A DNA stretch of 15,412 nt from a bacterium UBP9_UBA1432 (GTDB lineage Bacteria > Vulcanimicrobiota > Xenobia > Xenobiales > Xenobiaceae). The notes under the pieces were generated by a model, which saw only the letters and a list, made by a program, of their open reading frames with translations, ran no database searches and was not told the origin of the DNA. The DNA lies in the NCBI GenBank assembly GCA_002329445.1, contig DCTU01000269.1, forward strand, positions 1 to 15,412, read 5' to 3'. Of this stretch, positions 1 through 6,770 are shown one piece after another. Made by a program: the position numbers and the translations under genes. Positions within the stretch are counted from its first letter, which is position 1. Every line of letters starts with the position of its first letter.

Positions 1-308
1 GAGGCCAGCGAGGCCTCCAGGCTGGTCCCCTCGGGCAGCAGACCCAATGCAAGCAAGAAGAACTCCCGCCCCCGGGTCGAGGAGCTCTCGAGGTCGCGCC
101 CCAGCATCTGGCGGACCTCCTGGCCGGCCTGTTCCAGCGACATCTCCAGGGCCCGGACGGGACGCAGGAACTCCAGATCTCGAAGGCGCTGGACCTCGGC
201 CTGAAGAGAAGGCAGGCGGCCGGTCTTCGGCCCGGCCTCGGAACGGGCCGGGATCGGAAGCAGGACCAGGGCCAGGAAGAACAGGAAGAAGCGGGCGCGC
301 AGGCTCAT
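1..308 (-). CDS. Exported protein of unknown function, N-terminal part only (cut by window edge)
   Basis: The reading frame starts at ATG 308-306 and runs open through the left edge, so only about 102 N-terminal residues are visible. A Sec-type signal peptide is clear: MSLRAR, then a hydrophobic stretch (FFLFFLALVLLPIP) ending near ARS-EA. The mature part is helical and charged, with the segments RLRDLEFLRPVRALEMS and FFLLALGLLPEGTSLEASLA. A charged helix, then 'f..PV.......s', then 'LxLLPxGxxL' recalls the N-terminus of a family of exported putative zinc metallopeptidases of the HExxH type. That motif would lie outside the window, so this is only a guess. The start codon overlaps the TGA stop of the upstream endonuclease gene (ATGA, 4 bp), which implies translational coupling and a shared transcript. 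The gene itself is near certain; its function is not. Confidence 0.7.
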   Translation of the reverse strand, partial: MSLRARFFLFFLALVLLPIPARSEAGPKTGRLPSLQAEVQRLRDLEFLRPVRALEMSLEQAGQEVRQMLGRDLESSSTRGREFFLLALGLLPEGTSLEASLA

Positions 309-1240
309 GGAGGGGCGCCTTCGCCCGCCTGGGAAGGCGGTCCTTCCTGAGCCTCCCAATCCGGGAGCCACAGGTCGAGCAGGACCGGCCGATGGTCGCT
401 GGCCACCCGGACGGCCTCACCTTCGAGAATCCGGACCGACCCGGGGACGAGCCGCCGGGCCAGGGCCGGGTTGAGCAGGATGTAGTCCAGGGCCGAGTCG
501 CGGCGCCCCTTCCGCCAGGTCACCCGCCCCTCCCGAGGCAGAGCCTCCAAGGGGTCCAGGAAGGGGGGCTGCTTCAGGGGAGCCAGCGAGGGCGAATCGG
601 GATCGGCGTTGAGGTCACCCAGGACGGCCAGCGGGACCTCAGCCAGCCCCAGGGCAATCTCGCGGACCCTGCCGGCCTGGGCCAGGCGCAGGGCCTCCGC
701 GCGCCGACCGCCGAAGGCCTGGCTCTTGAAGTGGTTGACCAGCAGCACCAGCCCCCCCGGAACCGCCACGTGGACCTCCAGGCAGTCGCGCGAGAAACGG
801 GAATCCCGGGGGGCGCCGCGGGTCCTGGGAAGGCGATCGGCCAGGTGGGTTCGCGAGCCCTGCAAAGGGAGTCGGCTCAAGAGGCCGACGTCGATGCCGC
901 GCTGGACGTCGTTGCCCTCGCGGAGGACCACCTGCTGGTAGCCAGTCCTCCGGGCCAGTTCCTGCAGGAGATCGCCCGTCTCGACCTCCTGCACGGCCAG
1001 CAGATCGGCGTTGAGCTCCCGCAGGACCCGGGCCCGGGCCTCCAGATCCGCCTCCAGGCGCGCAGGGGTGCGGACCTCGTCGGCATAGGGGTCGTCCCGG
1101 GCGTCGAAGAGGTCGTGCAGGTTCCAGGTGGCCAGACGCACGAGGCGGACCGGCCCCGGCGCCGGGACCGGATCCGCCCCGTCGGGTGCACAGGCCAGCG
1201 TGCAGAGCAGGGCCACCAGGGCCCAGATCCGGCAGGGCAT
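305..1240 (-). CDS. Exported endonuclease/exonuclease/phosphatase (EEP) family protein
   Basis: This 311-residue protein carries all the metal-site motifs of the EEP fold (DNase I, exonuclease III and inositol phosphatase superfamily). They are TWNLHD (N40), AVQEVE (E85), VNHFKS (H170), LGDLNAD (D209, N211), ALDYILL (D252) and the C-terminal SDHRPV (D282, H283). These support a Mg2+-dependent phosphodiesterase; whether the substrate is DNA, RNA, lipid or sugar phosphate cannot be read from sequence. The N-terminus is a signal peptide (hydrophobic residues 6-16) with Cys17 after TLA, an imperfect lipobox, so it is probably exported and may be lipid-anchored. Start ATG 1240-1238 has a purine-rich site (GGGAAGGGAG) about 7 bases upstream. 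It lies 28 bp after phoH and overlaps the next gene by 4 bp, so it sits inside an operon. An extracellular or periplasmic nuclease role is inferred. Confidence 0.9.
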   Translation of the reverse strand: MPCRIWALVALLCTLACAPDGADPVPAPGPVRLVRLATWNLHDLFDARDDPYADEVRTPARLEADLEARARVLRELNADLLAVQEVETGDLLQELARRTGYQQVVLREGNDVQRGIDVGLLSRLPLQGSRTHLADRLPRTRGAPRDSRFSRDCLEVHVAVPGGLVLLVNHFKSQAFGGRRAEALRLAQAGRVREIALGLAEVPLAVLGDLNADPDSPSLAPLKQPPFLDPLEALPREGRVTWRKGRRDSALDYILLNPALARRLVPGSVRILEGEAVRVASDHRPVLLDLWLPDWEAQEGPPSQAGEGAPP

Positions 1241-1268
1241 GACGCGGCTCCCTTCCCCCAGGGAGTGG

Positions 1269-2627
1269 CTATTCTTCCATGACCACCGAAGCCAGTTCGG
1301 CCAGCTTGGAGCGCTCGCCCTTGGACAAGGTGACGTGCGCGGCGATGGCGTGGTCCCGGAAGCGTTCGACCAGGTGGGTCAGGCCGTTGGAGGTCGAGTC
1401 CAGGTAGGGGTGGTCGATCTGGTAGGGGTCACCTGTGAAGACGATCTTGGTGCCTTCTCCGGCCCGGGTCACGATGGTCTTGACCTCGTGGGGGGTCAGG
1501 TTCTGGGCCTCGTCGATGATGATGAACTGCTGGGGGAGGCTCCGCCCGCGGATGTAGGTCAAGGCGCGGATGTCCAGCAGGTTGGAGTCCAACAGGTAGT
1601 CCGCCCGGCCGGTGCTGCCCTTCTTGCCGCCGCCATGCTCGTTGAGCAGGAATTCGAGGTTGTCCATGATGGGCTGCATCCAGGGCGAGAGCTTCTCCTG
1701 CTCGGTCCCCGGCAAGAAGCCGATGTCGCGGCCCATGGGGATCACCGGCCGGTAGATGGCCAGCCGGCGATGGACCTTCTCGTTGACCACCTTCTGCAGG
1801 CCGGCGGCAATGGCCAGGATGGTCTTTCCGGTGCCGGCCTTCCCGGCCAGGGTGACCAGTTGCACGTCATCGTCCAGAAGGACCTCAAAGGCGTACTGCT
1901 GCTCGCGGTTCAGCGGGCGGATGCCCCAGATGTCGAAGCGGACCTCGCGCAGACGGCTGAGGACGCCGGCCTCCTGGTTGAAGCGGGTCAAGGCCGTCGG
2001 GGAGGAAGGGGCCCCACCGGTCAGCATGACGAACTCGTTGGGAGCCAGGGGACGAGACAGTTCCCCGGCCCGGTCGAGCGGAACCGAGCGGTCCCGATAC
2101 AGGTCGGCGATCACGTCTTCCGGGACGACCAGGTCCCGGTGCCCGGTGAACATCTCGTCGATGTCGACGATCTGGTCGTAGCGGTAGTCCTCGGCCATCA
2201 GGCCCAGGGCCTGGGCCTTGACCCGCATGTTGATATCCTTGGAGACCAGGATGACCGGCCCCTCGCGGCGCTTCTGGACGGCCAGCGCGGTGGCCAGGAT
2301 CCGGTTGTCGTTGGAAGGCTCGAAGCCCGGCGGCAGGAGCTTGGTGGCGTCCCGGTCGTTGATGTTGATGACCAGGGTCCCGCCGTTTTCCAGACGGACC
2401 CCCTGGTCGAGATCCCCGCGTTCCCGAATCTGGTCCAGGGACTTGATCACCACGCGAGCGGCGCGGTTCAACTCGGTCGTCCCGCGCTTGAACTTGTCGA
2501 TCTCGTCCAACACGACGATGGGGAGCACGACCTGGTTGTCCCCGAAGGAGAAGAGCGATTCTGCCCGATGGAGCAGGACGCTGGTGTCGAGAATGTAGGT
2601 TTTCTGGATGGAAGACAGGGCCGTCAC
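1269..2627 (-). CDS. phoH: PIN-PhoH family protein (PhoH2/YlaK type RNA-linked ATPase)
   Basis: This is a 452-residue cytoplasmic protein with the standard two-domain layout. The N-terminal PIN nuclease domain (about residues 9-160) shows acidic metal-site residues in ILDTSVLL (D14), DEID (E42), SNDNRILA (D107) and SKDINM (D131). The C-terminal PhoH ATPase domain (about 235-450) has Walker A AGKAGTGKT (261-269), Walker B FIIIDEAQN (D372, E373) and a following VFTGDPYQID segment. Proteins of this fusion type are reported as RNA-cleaving, ATP-dependent helicase-like enzymes; the cellular role here is inferred. Length is normal for the family. The start is GTG 2627-2625: the frame is closed ten codons upstream, no in-frame ATG lies nearby, and the protein then begins neatly at the PIN strand. 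The GAGG before it abuts the codon, an unusually short spacing. It lies between the small membrane protein and the EEP gene on the same strand. Confidence 0.93.
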   Translation of the reverse strand: MTALSSIQKTYILDTSVLLHRAESLFSFGDNQVVLPIVVLDEIDKFKRGTTELNRAARVVIKSLDQIRERGDLDQGVRLENGGTLVININDRDATKLLPPGFEPSNDNRILATALAVQKRREGPVILVSKDINMRVKAQALGLMAEDYRYDQIVDIDEMFTGHRDLVVPEDVIADLYRDRSVPLDRAGELSRPLAPNEFVMLTGGAPSSPTALTRFNQEAGVLSRLREVRFDIWGIRPLNREQQYAFEVLLDDDVQLVTLAGKAGTGKTILAIAAGLQKVVNEKVHRRLAIYRPVIPMGRDIGFLPGTEQEKLSPWMQPIMDNLEFLLNEHGGGKKGSTGRADYLLDSNLLDIRALTYIRGRSLPQQFIIIDEAQNLTPHEVKTIVTRAGEGTKIVFTGDPYQIDHPYLDSTSNGLTHLVERFRDHAIAAHVTLSKGERSKLAELASVVMEE

Positions 2628-2646
2628 CTCTGCCGGGGCCGAGCCC

Positions 2647-2702
2647 GACCCCGGTCTTCATGGTCTGGGGTCCACAGGACCTTCGCGCCCTTCGCAGGCG
2701 CG
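2647..2702 (-). other. Competing hairpins in the leader of phoH
   Basis: The 108-bp gap between the small membrane protein gene and phoH (2628-2735) contains three perfect inverted repeats. CGCGCC 2684-2689 pairs with GGCGCG 2697-2702 (7-nt loop). GGTCC 2669-2673 pairs with GGACC 2677-2681 (3-nt loop). GACCCC 2647-2652 pairs with GGGGTC 2667-2672. The last two share bases 2669-2672 and cannot form together. There is no T-run on the minus strand after any stem, so an ordinary intrinsic terminator is unlikely. An attenuator or mRNA-processing structure is possible but unproven, and such short stems also arise by chance at this G+C. Confidence 0.3.
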
Positions 2703-2735
2703 CCGGGATTCTCCTCCAAGCGCCAGGGCTCCGCC

Positions 2736-2999
2736 TCAGACCTTGGTCCGGCTGGCCCGAACGCGCCGCCAGGCCGTCACGGCCCGAACCAACAGGAAGC
2801 CGCCCAGGACGGTCACCAATCCCCCGGCCGCCAGGGCCCCCTGCTCGCGGGTGCGGAAGCCATAGACCAGGGCCACGAGGCCGAAGAGGACCCAGGCCAG
2901 GCCGAAGAGCAGGTGGAACGGAAACAGGGCATTCTCCTTTCGAAGCGCCTCGGCCCGTCGCTGGCCGGAATCGGATTTCCGGCGAGATGTCTTGCCCAT
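2736..2999 (-). CDS. Small two-helix membrane protein, function unknown
   Basis: This 87-residue protein has a basic N-terminus (MGKTSRRKSD...RR), then two hydrophobic segments: about residues 26-48 (FPFHLLFGLAWVLFGLVALVYGF) and about 56-76 (LAAGGLVTVLGGFLLVRAV). It ends in a basic tail (WRRVRASRTK). By the positive-inside rule both ends face the cytoplasm, joined by a short loop (RTREQG). Start ATG 2999-2997 is preceded by a good ribosome site (GGAGG, 8 bases upstream), which supports a real gene despite its size. I do not recognise the family; it resembles the many uncharacterised small inner-membrane proteins. It is the first gene of the leftward group and faces the pilin operon across a 126-bp divergent region. 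Confidence 0.75.
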   Translation of the reverse strand: MGKTSRRKSDSGQRRAEALRKENALFPFHLLFGLAWVLFGLVALVYGFRTREQGALAAGGLVTVLGGFLLVRAVTAWRRVRASRTKV

Positions 3000-3021
3000 G
3001 GGGATGCCTCCGGAACAGGAT

Positions 3022-3044
3022 CCTTCCTCTGACGAAGAGGAGGG
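3022..3044. repeat. Inverted repeat in the leader of the small membrane protein gene
   Basis: Bases 3022-3030 pair with 3036-3044 around the 5-nt loop GACGA, giving a 9-pair stem with one G-T wobble when read on the plus strand. On the minus strand, the strand transcribed for the neighbouring gene, the wobble becomes an A-C mismatch, leaving a 6-bp core. It sits 23-45 bases before the ATG of the small membrane protein. There is no U-tract, so it is not an obvious terminator. It may be a leader hairpin or an operator. Confidence 0.35.
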
Positions 3045-3080
3045 TTCTCCAGTCCACGCCGCCCCCCTCCCGCGAACATC

Positions 3081-3104
3081 GCCCGCTGGAAGGACGAAGC
3101 GGGC
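3081..3104. promoter_or_regulatory. Candidate operator: perfect 7-10-7 inverted repeat
   Basis: GCCCGCT at 3081-3087 is the exact reverse complement of AGCGGGC at 3098-3104, with a 10-base spacer. The half-site centres are 17 bases apart, a plausible arrangement for a dimeric DNA-binding protein on one face of the helix. It lies in the 126-bp region between the leftward small membrane protein gene and the rightward pilin operon, just upstream of a -10-like element. The repeat is seen directly; the operator role is inferred from its position. Confidence 0.4.
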
Positions 3105-3110
3105 AATCCA

Positions 3111-3119
3111 TGCTATTAA
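3111..3119 (+). promoter_or_regulatory. Candidate extended -10 element for the pilin operon
   Basis: TGCTATTAA matches the extended -10 pattern TGn-TATAAT imperfectly: TGn is present and 4 of 6 hexamer bases match. It is one of the few A+T-rich spots in the divergent region. I see no good TTGACA-like -35 at 16-18 bp, which an extended -10 can tolerate. If used, transcription would begin at about 3125-3127, on or next to the GTG start codon, giving a leaderless mRNA. Confidence 0.3.
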
Positions 3120-3125
3120 TCAGGA

Positions 3126-3635
3126 GTGAGCCTCCAACACAGAATCGTCGGGGCCCCCTCGCCTGCCAGGCGGCGGCGGAAGAGGGGGTTCAGCCAGGTC
3201 GAGCTGGCGGTGGCCATCTCCGTCCTGGCCCTCGGCATCCTGGGCGTCTTCGCTTCGTTCGCCTACGGACTGCAATCCACCAACCACAGCGCTCGACTGT
3301 CGGAGGCGGTGAACTACAGCCGACAACTGGTCGAGCTGATCCGGGTGCGCAACCTCCCCTTCCTCTACGACACCCTCCCTCCCCCCTCCACCACGGGGCT
3401 CAACGACACCGAAAAGAACTCCTGGGAGGAGCTCAGCGCCCTCGAGGCGCCGCCCTTCACCCACGACATCCCACCCCACACGGGGTTCAGGCGCCGCATC
3501 GTGGTCGGCCGGGTGCCCGGCTCGGGGGGGTCGGACTACCGCTCCAACCTGGCCGAGATCCGCGTCAGCGTCCAGTGGATGGAGAAGGACCAGGTTCGGG
3601 AGGTGGAGATGGTCGGCCACCACCGGCGACCATGA
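3126..3635 (+). CDS. Minor type IV prepilin, PilV/GspI-like
   Basis: This 169-residue prepilin has a class III (prepilin peptidase) leader. A long basic leader ending RRRRKRG21 is followed by F22-S-Q-V-E26, so the cleavage site is G-F with the diagnostic Glu at +5. A hydrophobic helix follows (about 28-47, AVAISVLALGILGVFASFAYG). The mature part then has the helical segment ARLSEAVNYSRQLVELIR, typical of PilV/GspI minor pilins that join the pilus tip or priming complex. The frame opens with GTG 3126, with AGGAG at 3122-3126 running into the start codon; there is no ATG between here and the cleavage site. Its stop overlaps the next start (ATGA, 4 bp). It is the first gene of a three-gene operon. 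It could belong to a type IV pilus or a type II-like secretion pseudopilus; the sequence alone does not decide. Confidence 0.88.
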   Translation: MSLQHRIVGAPSPARRRRKRGFSQVELAVAISVLALGILGVFASFAYGLQSTNHSARLSEAVNYSRQLVELIRVRNLPFLYDTLPPPSTTGLNDTEKNSWEELSALEAPPFTHDIPPHTGFRRRIVVGRVPGSGGSDYRSNLAEIRVSVQWMEKDQVREVEMVGHHRRP

Positions 3636-4195
3636 CCCGACGTCCTCGCCGGCCCGGCCTGACCCTGGTCGAAGTGACGATCAGCACGGCGATCCTGGCC
3701 CTGCTGGGGATGATCCTGGCCCGGATCTACGTCGCCTCGCAGGCAGCCTACTCGACCGGGACGGGGCGCGTGGCCCTCCAGCAGAAGGCCCGCCAGGCTA
3801 TGCAGCGCCTGACACCCCGGCTGATCCAGGCCGTCCCGGCCAGCGACACCCAGGACGCCATCTACACTCCGGACGACCTGCCTCCGATGACCTCCCAGGT
3901 GGTCTACACGATCCCGTCCGAGCCCTTCGACCCCCGCTCCCCCACCTACCGCGAGAAGTGGATCCGCTTCGAGCAGAGCACGGGACTCATCACCACCAAC
4001 GCCGACACGCCCGGAGAAGCCGACCTGGTGCTGGCCCGCGGCATCCATTGGCTTGGCCTGGAGGTGCTCTCACCCAACTCGGTCAAGATCACCGTGGTGG
4101 TCCAGGCGCCCCTCCGGGACGTTGGCGGGAACACCCGTGACCAGGAATACCGCGTGCAGACCACGGTCATGATCCCCTACTACGCGACGAGGTGA
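3632..4195 (+). CDS. Minor type IV prepilin, PilW/GspJ-like
   Basis: This is a 187-residue protein starting at ATG 3632-3634, which overlaps the stop of the upstream prepilin gene. Longer in-frame readings extend upstream, but this start gives a normal short basic leader, MTRRPRRPG9, cleaved before L10-T-L-V-E14 with Glu at +5. A hydrophobic helix follows (about 15-33, VTISTAILALLGMILARIY). The next helix, QQKARQAMQRLTPRLIQAV, resembles the RxxMxxLxxxL segment of PilW/GspJ proteins. The C-terminal half is beta-rich (WIRFEQSTGLITT; VKITVVVQAPL; YRVQTTVMIPYY) and fits the pilin globular domain. It is translationally coupled to the PilV-like gene and lies 4 bp before the PilX-like gene. The expected product is a minor pilin of the tip or priming complex. 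Confidence 0.88.
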   Translation: MTRRPRRPGLTLVEVTISTAILALLGMILARIYVASQAAYSTGTGRVALQQKARQAMQRLTPRLIQAVPASDTQDAIYTPDDLPPMTSQVVYTIPSEPFDPRSPTYREKWIRFEQSTGLITTNADTPGEADLVLARGIHWLGLEVLSPNSVKITVVVQAPLRDVGGNTRDQEYRVQTTVMIPYYATR

Positions 4196-4199
4196 CCCG

Positions 4200-5774
4200 A
4201 TGAAGAGGCGACGAAGCCGCGGAACCGTGCTGCTGCTGGCCATCTTCTTCCTGGTCATCCTGAACTTCCTGGCCCTGGCCCTGCTGGATCTGCTGCCCCT
4301 GGAGCTGCGGGCCGCCGGCCGGAACCGCCTGGAGACGGCTGCCTTCCTGGCCGCGGACTCCGGCGTCCTGCATGCCCTGGCCTACATCGAGGACCGCGTC
4401 AGCCGCGGTGAGACCCCGCTCCCCGACGACGCGGCCTCCTACGTCCTGCAGGGCGAGACCGGAAGCTGGACCTGGGAGGCCACCCTGAAGGCTGATCCCG
4501 AGACCCCGCCCCGGGGCACCAATACCATCCGGGTCTACGAGATCCACTCCCTGGCCAGCCTGGACGGGGTGGCCTACCGGGCGGTGCGGGCCCTGGCCCG
4601 GCAGGAGACCTTTGCCCGCTACGCCTGGTTCGAAGACCAGCGGCGCTCGGACCTGGTGATCACCGCCACGAACTATCACATCGATGGCCCCTTCCACTCC
4701 AACAGCAGGATCCGCATCCTGGTCCCGCCAGGCCTCTACGACCAGAACCGGACTCCGAGCTTCGAGAGCGAGGTGACCACCGTCGAGTCCTACGATACGC
4801 CGGACGGGGTGGCCTACCAGGGAACCCCTCCCTACGACGACCAGGGCAATCCCCTCCCGGAACGCTACCGGAAGATCTTCCGCGGGGGGCGGGAATCCCT
4901 GCGCACCGGGGCTCGACGCATCGAGTTGCCGGCCGACTCCGGGGCCCTGGCCCGCGCGGCCCAGGGCCAAAGCCCCGTCACGCCTTCCACCCGAGGCGTC
5001 CACCTGGGGCAGGATGCCGGCTCGGACGGCCTCTCCGGCGGGTTGACGGTGGTGGGCGACGTCGACTCGATGGTCCTGGCCGTCGAGGAGGGTGGCAACC
5101 GCAGCGTCACCATCCAGCAGGGTTCCTCGATCACCAAGGTCGTGGAGGTCACCGACACCGCAATCACCGACCCGGAGGGGAATCCCGTCCCCAAAGGCAG
5201 CACGATCCTCTACAAGCCTGACGGAACCTTCACCGTCCACACCGGACTGACCAACGGCCTGATCTATGGCACCGGGAACATCCGGGGCCTGACCGGCGTC
5301 AACAAGGGCAAAAGGACGGTGGCCGTGGACATGGCAGCCCAGAAGGAGATCGTCCTGGGCGGGGCCCTGACGCGGGCCGACACCCCGGTCGGGCAGGCGC
5401 CCCAAGGCGGGCGGGACTCGTTGGGCCTGGTGGCCTTCAAGGTGAGGATCCCCACCTCGATCGTTCGGACCGTCAATCCCCCGACGGACGTCTACGCCGC
5501 CATCCTGGCCGGGACCAAGGAGTCGGAGGGCGGCTTCTACGTCGACTCCTGGGAGACCCGAACCCCTGGCCGGATCCGCCTTTTCGGAGGGTTGATGATG
5601 GGCTACAAGCCAGCCTGGGCCTCGGTCGACAGCATCGAGGGCACGGTCCTGAACGGGGTCACCGTGGATTCGACCTATGACTCGAACCTGTCCTCCAGCC
5701 CCCCGCCCTACTTCCCGACCATCGGGAAGTTCCGGGTGCTGCGCTACCAGGAGGAAGCCCCCCGCGTCGACTGA
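4200..5774 (+). CDS. Large PilX/GspK-like pilus assembly protein (DUF4900-like)
   Basis: This 524-residue protein starts at ATG 4200 with the ribosome site GAGGTGA 5-11 bases upstream. The N-terminus MKRRRSRG8 is followed by a long hydrophobic helix (about 9-33, TVLLLAIFFLVILNFLALALLDLLP). Glu+5 is absent, as is usual for GspK/PilX-type members. The segment ETAAFLAADSGVLHALAYI (45-63) is the typical PilX 'AfyaADaGv..A' signature. The rest is a long beta-rich region with VTIQQGSSIT and GLIYGTGNIRGL. Near the C-terminus come VYAAILAGT, RIRLFGGLMMGYKPAWAS and PPPYFPTIGKFRVL, a pattern I associate with DUF4900-containing pilus proteins. Ordinary PilX is about 170-200 residues and GspK about 320, so this is an extended form. 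It completes the I-J-K (V-W-X) gene order and probably caps or primes the pilus. Family assignment is good; the exact system is unknown. Confidence 0.85.
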   Translation: MKRRRSRGTVLLLAIFFLVILNFLALALLDLLPLELRAAGRNRLETAAFLAADSGVLHALAYIEDRVSRGETPLPDDAASYVLQGETGSWTWEATLKADPETPPRGTNTIRVYEIHSLASLDGVAYRAVRALARQETFARYAWFEDQRRSDLVITATNYHIDGPFHSNSRIRILVPPGLYDQNRTPSFESEVTTVESYDTPDGVAYQGTPPYDDQGNPLPERYRKIFRGGRESLRTGARRIELPADSGALARAAQGQSPVTPSTRGVHLGQDAGSDGLSGGLTVVGDVDSMVLAVEEGGNRSVTIQQGSSITKVVEVTDTAITDPEGNPVPKGSTILYKPDGTFTVHTGLTNGLIYGTGNIRGLTGVNKGKRTVAVDMAAQKEIVLGGALTRADTPVGQAPQGGRDSLGLVAFKVRIPTSIVRTVNPPTDVYAAILAGTKESEGGFYVDSWETRTPGRIRLFGGLMMGYKPAWASVDSIEGTVLNGVTVDSTYDSNLSSSPPPYFPTIGKFRVLRYQEEAPRVD

Positions 5775-5787
5775 GACGAAAGCTCAG
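5771..5787. terminator. Weak hairpin at the convergent gene junction
   Basis: CTGAG 5771-5775 pairs with CTCAG 5783-5787 over a 7-nt loop, spanning both the stop codon of the PilX-like gene and the stop of the opposing formyltransferase gene. A short stem with no T-run on either side makes a poor intrinsic terminator. It is listed only because it is the sole structure in the 9-bp gap where the two transcripts must end or collide. Confidence 0.2.
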
Positions 5788-6770
5788 GCCAACGCCCACA
5801 ACCCCGCGCCCACGGCCAGGGGAAGACCCAGCCTCCACAACTCGCGAGGCACGGCCTGGAGACGGAAGGGAACCCGTCCGTCGCAACAGGAGATCCAGCC
5901 CGTCCGCATCGCCTGGCGCAAGGTCCCGGGCGGGTCCTCCGGCTTTCCGGGGAGGGCTGGCCCATACCTCCGGACGAAGCCGGGGATTGGGGGAAAGGGT
6001 TCATACCAGAGGCTGGCCCCCCGCAGGAAGTGGCTGACTCGGGAGGCCGGCCAGGTCGGCCAGTCGATCAGGGCCTCACCGGGGGAAACGAAGCGGGCCC
6101 GGCGCATCCCGTCGGGGCAGGCCTGCGGCACCGGCACCAGATTTCCGCCGGCCAGGGCATCCACGACGTCCACCAGCAGCGCGGCGGCGCGGGGCAGGAC
6201 CGCATCTGCCAGCTCGCCCGCCGTGATCCCCTCCGGGACCTCGTGTTCCAGGGTCCCCAGGAGCGGGCCGGAGTCCTCCCCCTCGTCGACCAGGTGGACG
6301 CTGACCCCCCCGGTCCGATCCTGGTCGTGGAACATCCACAGCCACGGGTTGGGGCCCCGGTGGCGCGGCAGAAGCGAAAGGTGCAGGTTGATCGCTCCCC
6401 GGCGCGGGATCTCCAGAACCTCGGGAGGGAGCAGGAACGAGAAGTTGGACAGGCACAGGAGGTCGGGCCGCGCCCGGTGCAGGAAGGCTTCCAGACCCCG
6501 GCCCGCCGAGCGCCCCGCCGAGAAGAACGGGCAGCCCAGGTGCTCTGCGAAGCGCCGCAGGTTCCCCCCTCCTGCGCCGGCGCGCGCCCAGTCCACCAGC
6601 CATCCCCGATGGACCGGCCGAGGCAGGGAGTGGATCACCCCCACGAGTTGATGGCGCCGGGCCAGAGCCTGCAGGGGCACGGTGGAGAAGCGTCCGTCCA
6701 TCCCGGCAAAGACCACCCGGAGTCGACAGGGTGGGGGCTCCCCTGGCTCGAAAACCACTCCATGCGTCAT
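5784..6770 (-). CDS. Formyltransferase family protein, Fmt-like
   Basis: This 328-residue protein has the catalytic signature of 10-formyltetrahydrofolate-dependent formyltransferases. GAINLHLSLLPRHRGPNP holds N128, H130 and the SLLP loop, and EDSGPLL supplies the third residue, D166. The N-terminal Rossmann part begins LRVVFAGMDGRFSTVPLQAL (17-36), like Fmt. The region ALIDWPTWPASRVSHFLRG (233-250) resembles the start of the Fmt C-terminal domain, but the rest is divergent and short. The last 16 residues are hydrophobic (from RLGLPLAVG to LWALA) and could be a tail anchor. Fmt formylates Met-tRNA; related enzymes formylate sugar nucleotides or purine precursors. No def or tRNA-linked gene lies nearby, so the substrate is uncertain. 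Start ATG 6770-6768 has AGAGGG about 8 bases upstream; it adds about 16 residues before the first strand and overlaps the divergent neighbour's start by 9 bp. Confidence 0.85.
   Translation of the reverse strand: MTHGVVFEPGEPPPCRLRVVFAGMDGRFSTVPLQALARRHQLVGVIHSLPRPVHRGWLVDWARAGAGGGNLRRFAEHLGCPFFSAGRSAGRGLEAFLHRARPDLLCLSNFSFLLPPEVLEIPRRGAINLHLSLLPRHRGPNPWLWMFHDQDRTGGVSVHLVDEGEDSGPLLGTLEHEVPEGITAGELADAVLPRAAALLVDVVDALAGGNLVPVPQACPDGMRRARFVSPGEALIDWPTWPASRVSHFLRGASLWYEPFPPIPGFVRRYGPALPGKPEDPPGTLRQAMRTGWISCCDGRVPFRLQAVPRELWRLGLPLAVGAGLWALA

Noticed and set aside
47..1282. A 411-codon plus-strand open frame over the EEP nuclease gene
   Set aside because: It is antisense to a gene with intact catalytic motifs, has a low-complexity Arg/Pro/Gly-rich translation, and shows no ribosome site or domain.
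1128..3032. A 634-codon plus-strand open frame opposite phoH
   Set aside because: It is the mirror frame of phoH, with a Val/Asp/Gln/Gly-rich translation and no domain.
2660..3631. N-terminal extension of the PilW-like frame
   Set aside because: It would overlap the PilV-like gene, and only the ATG at 3632 yields a correct prepilin leader.
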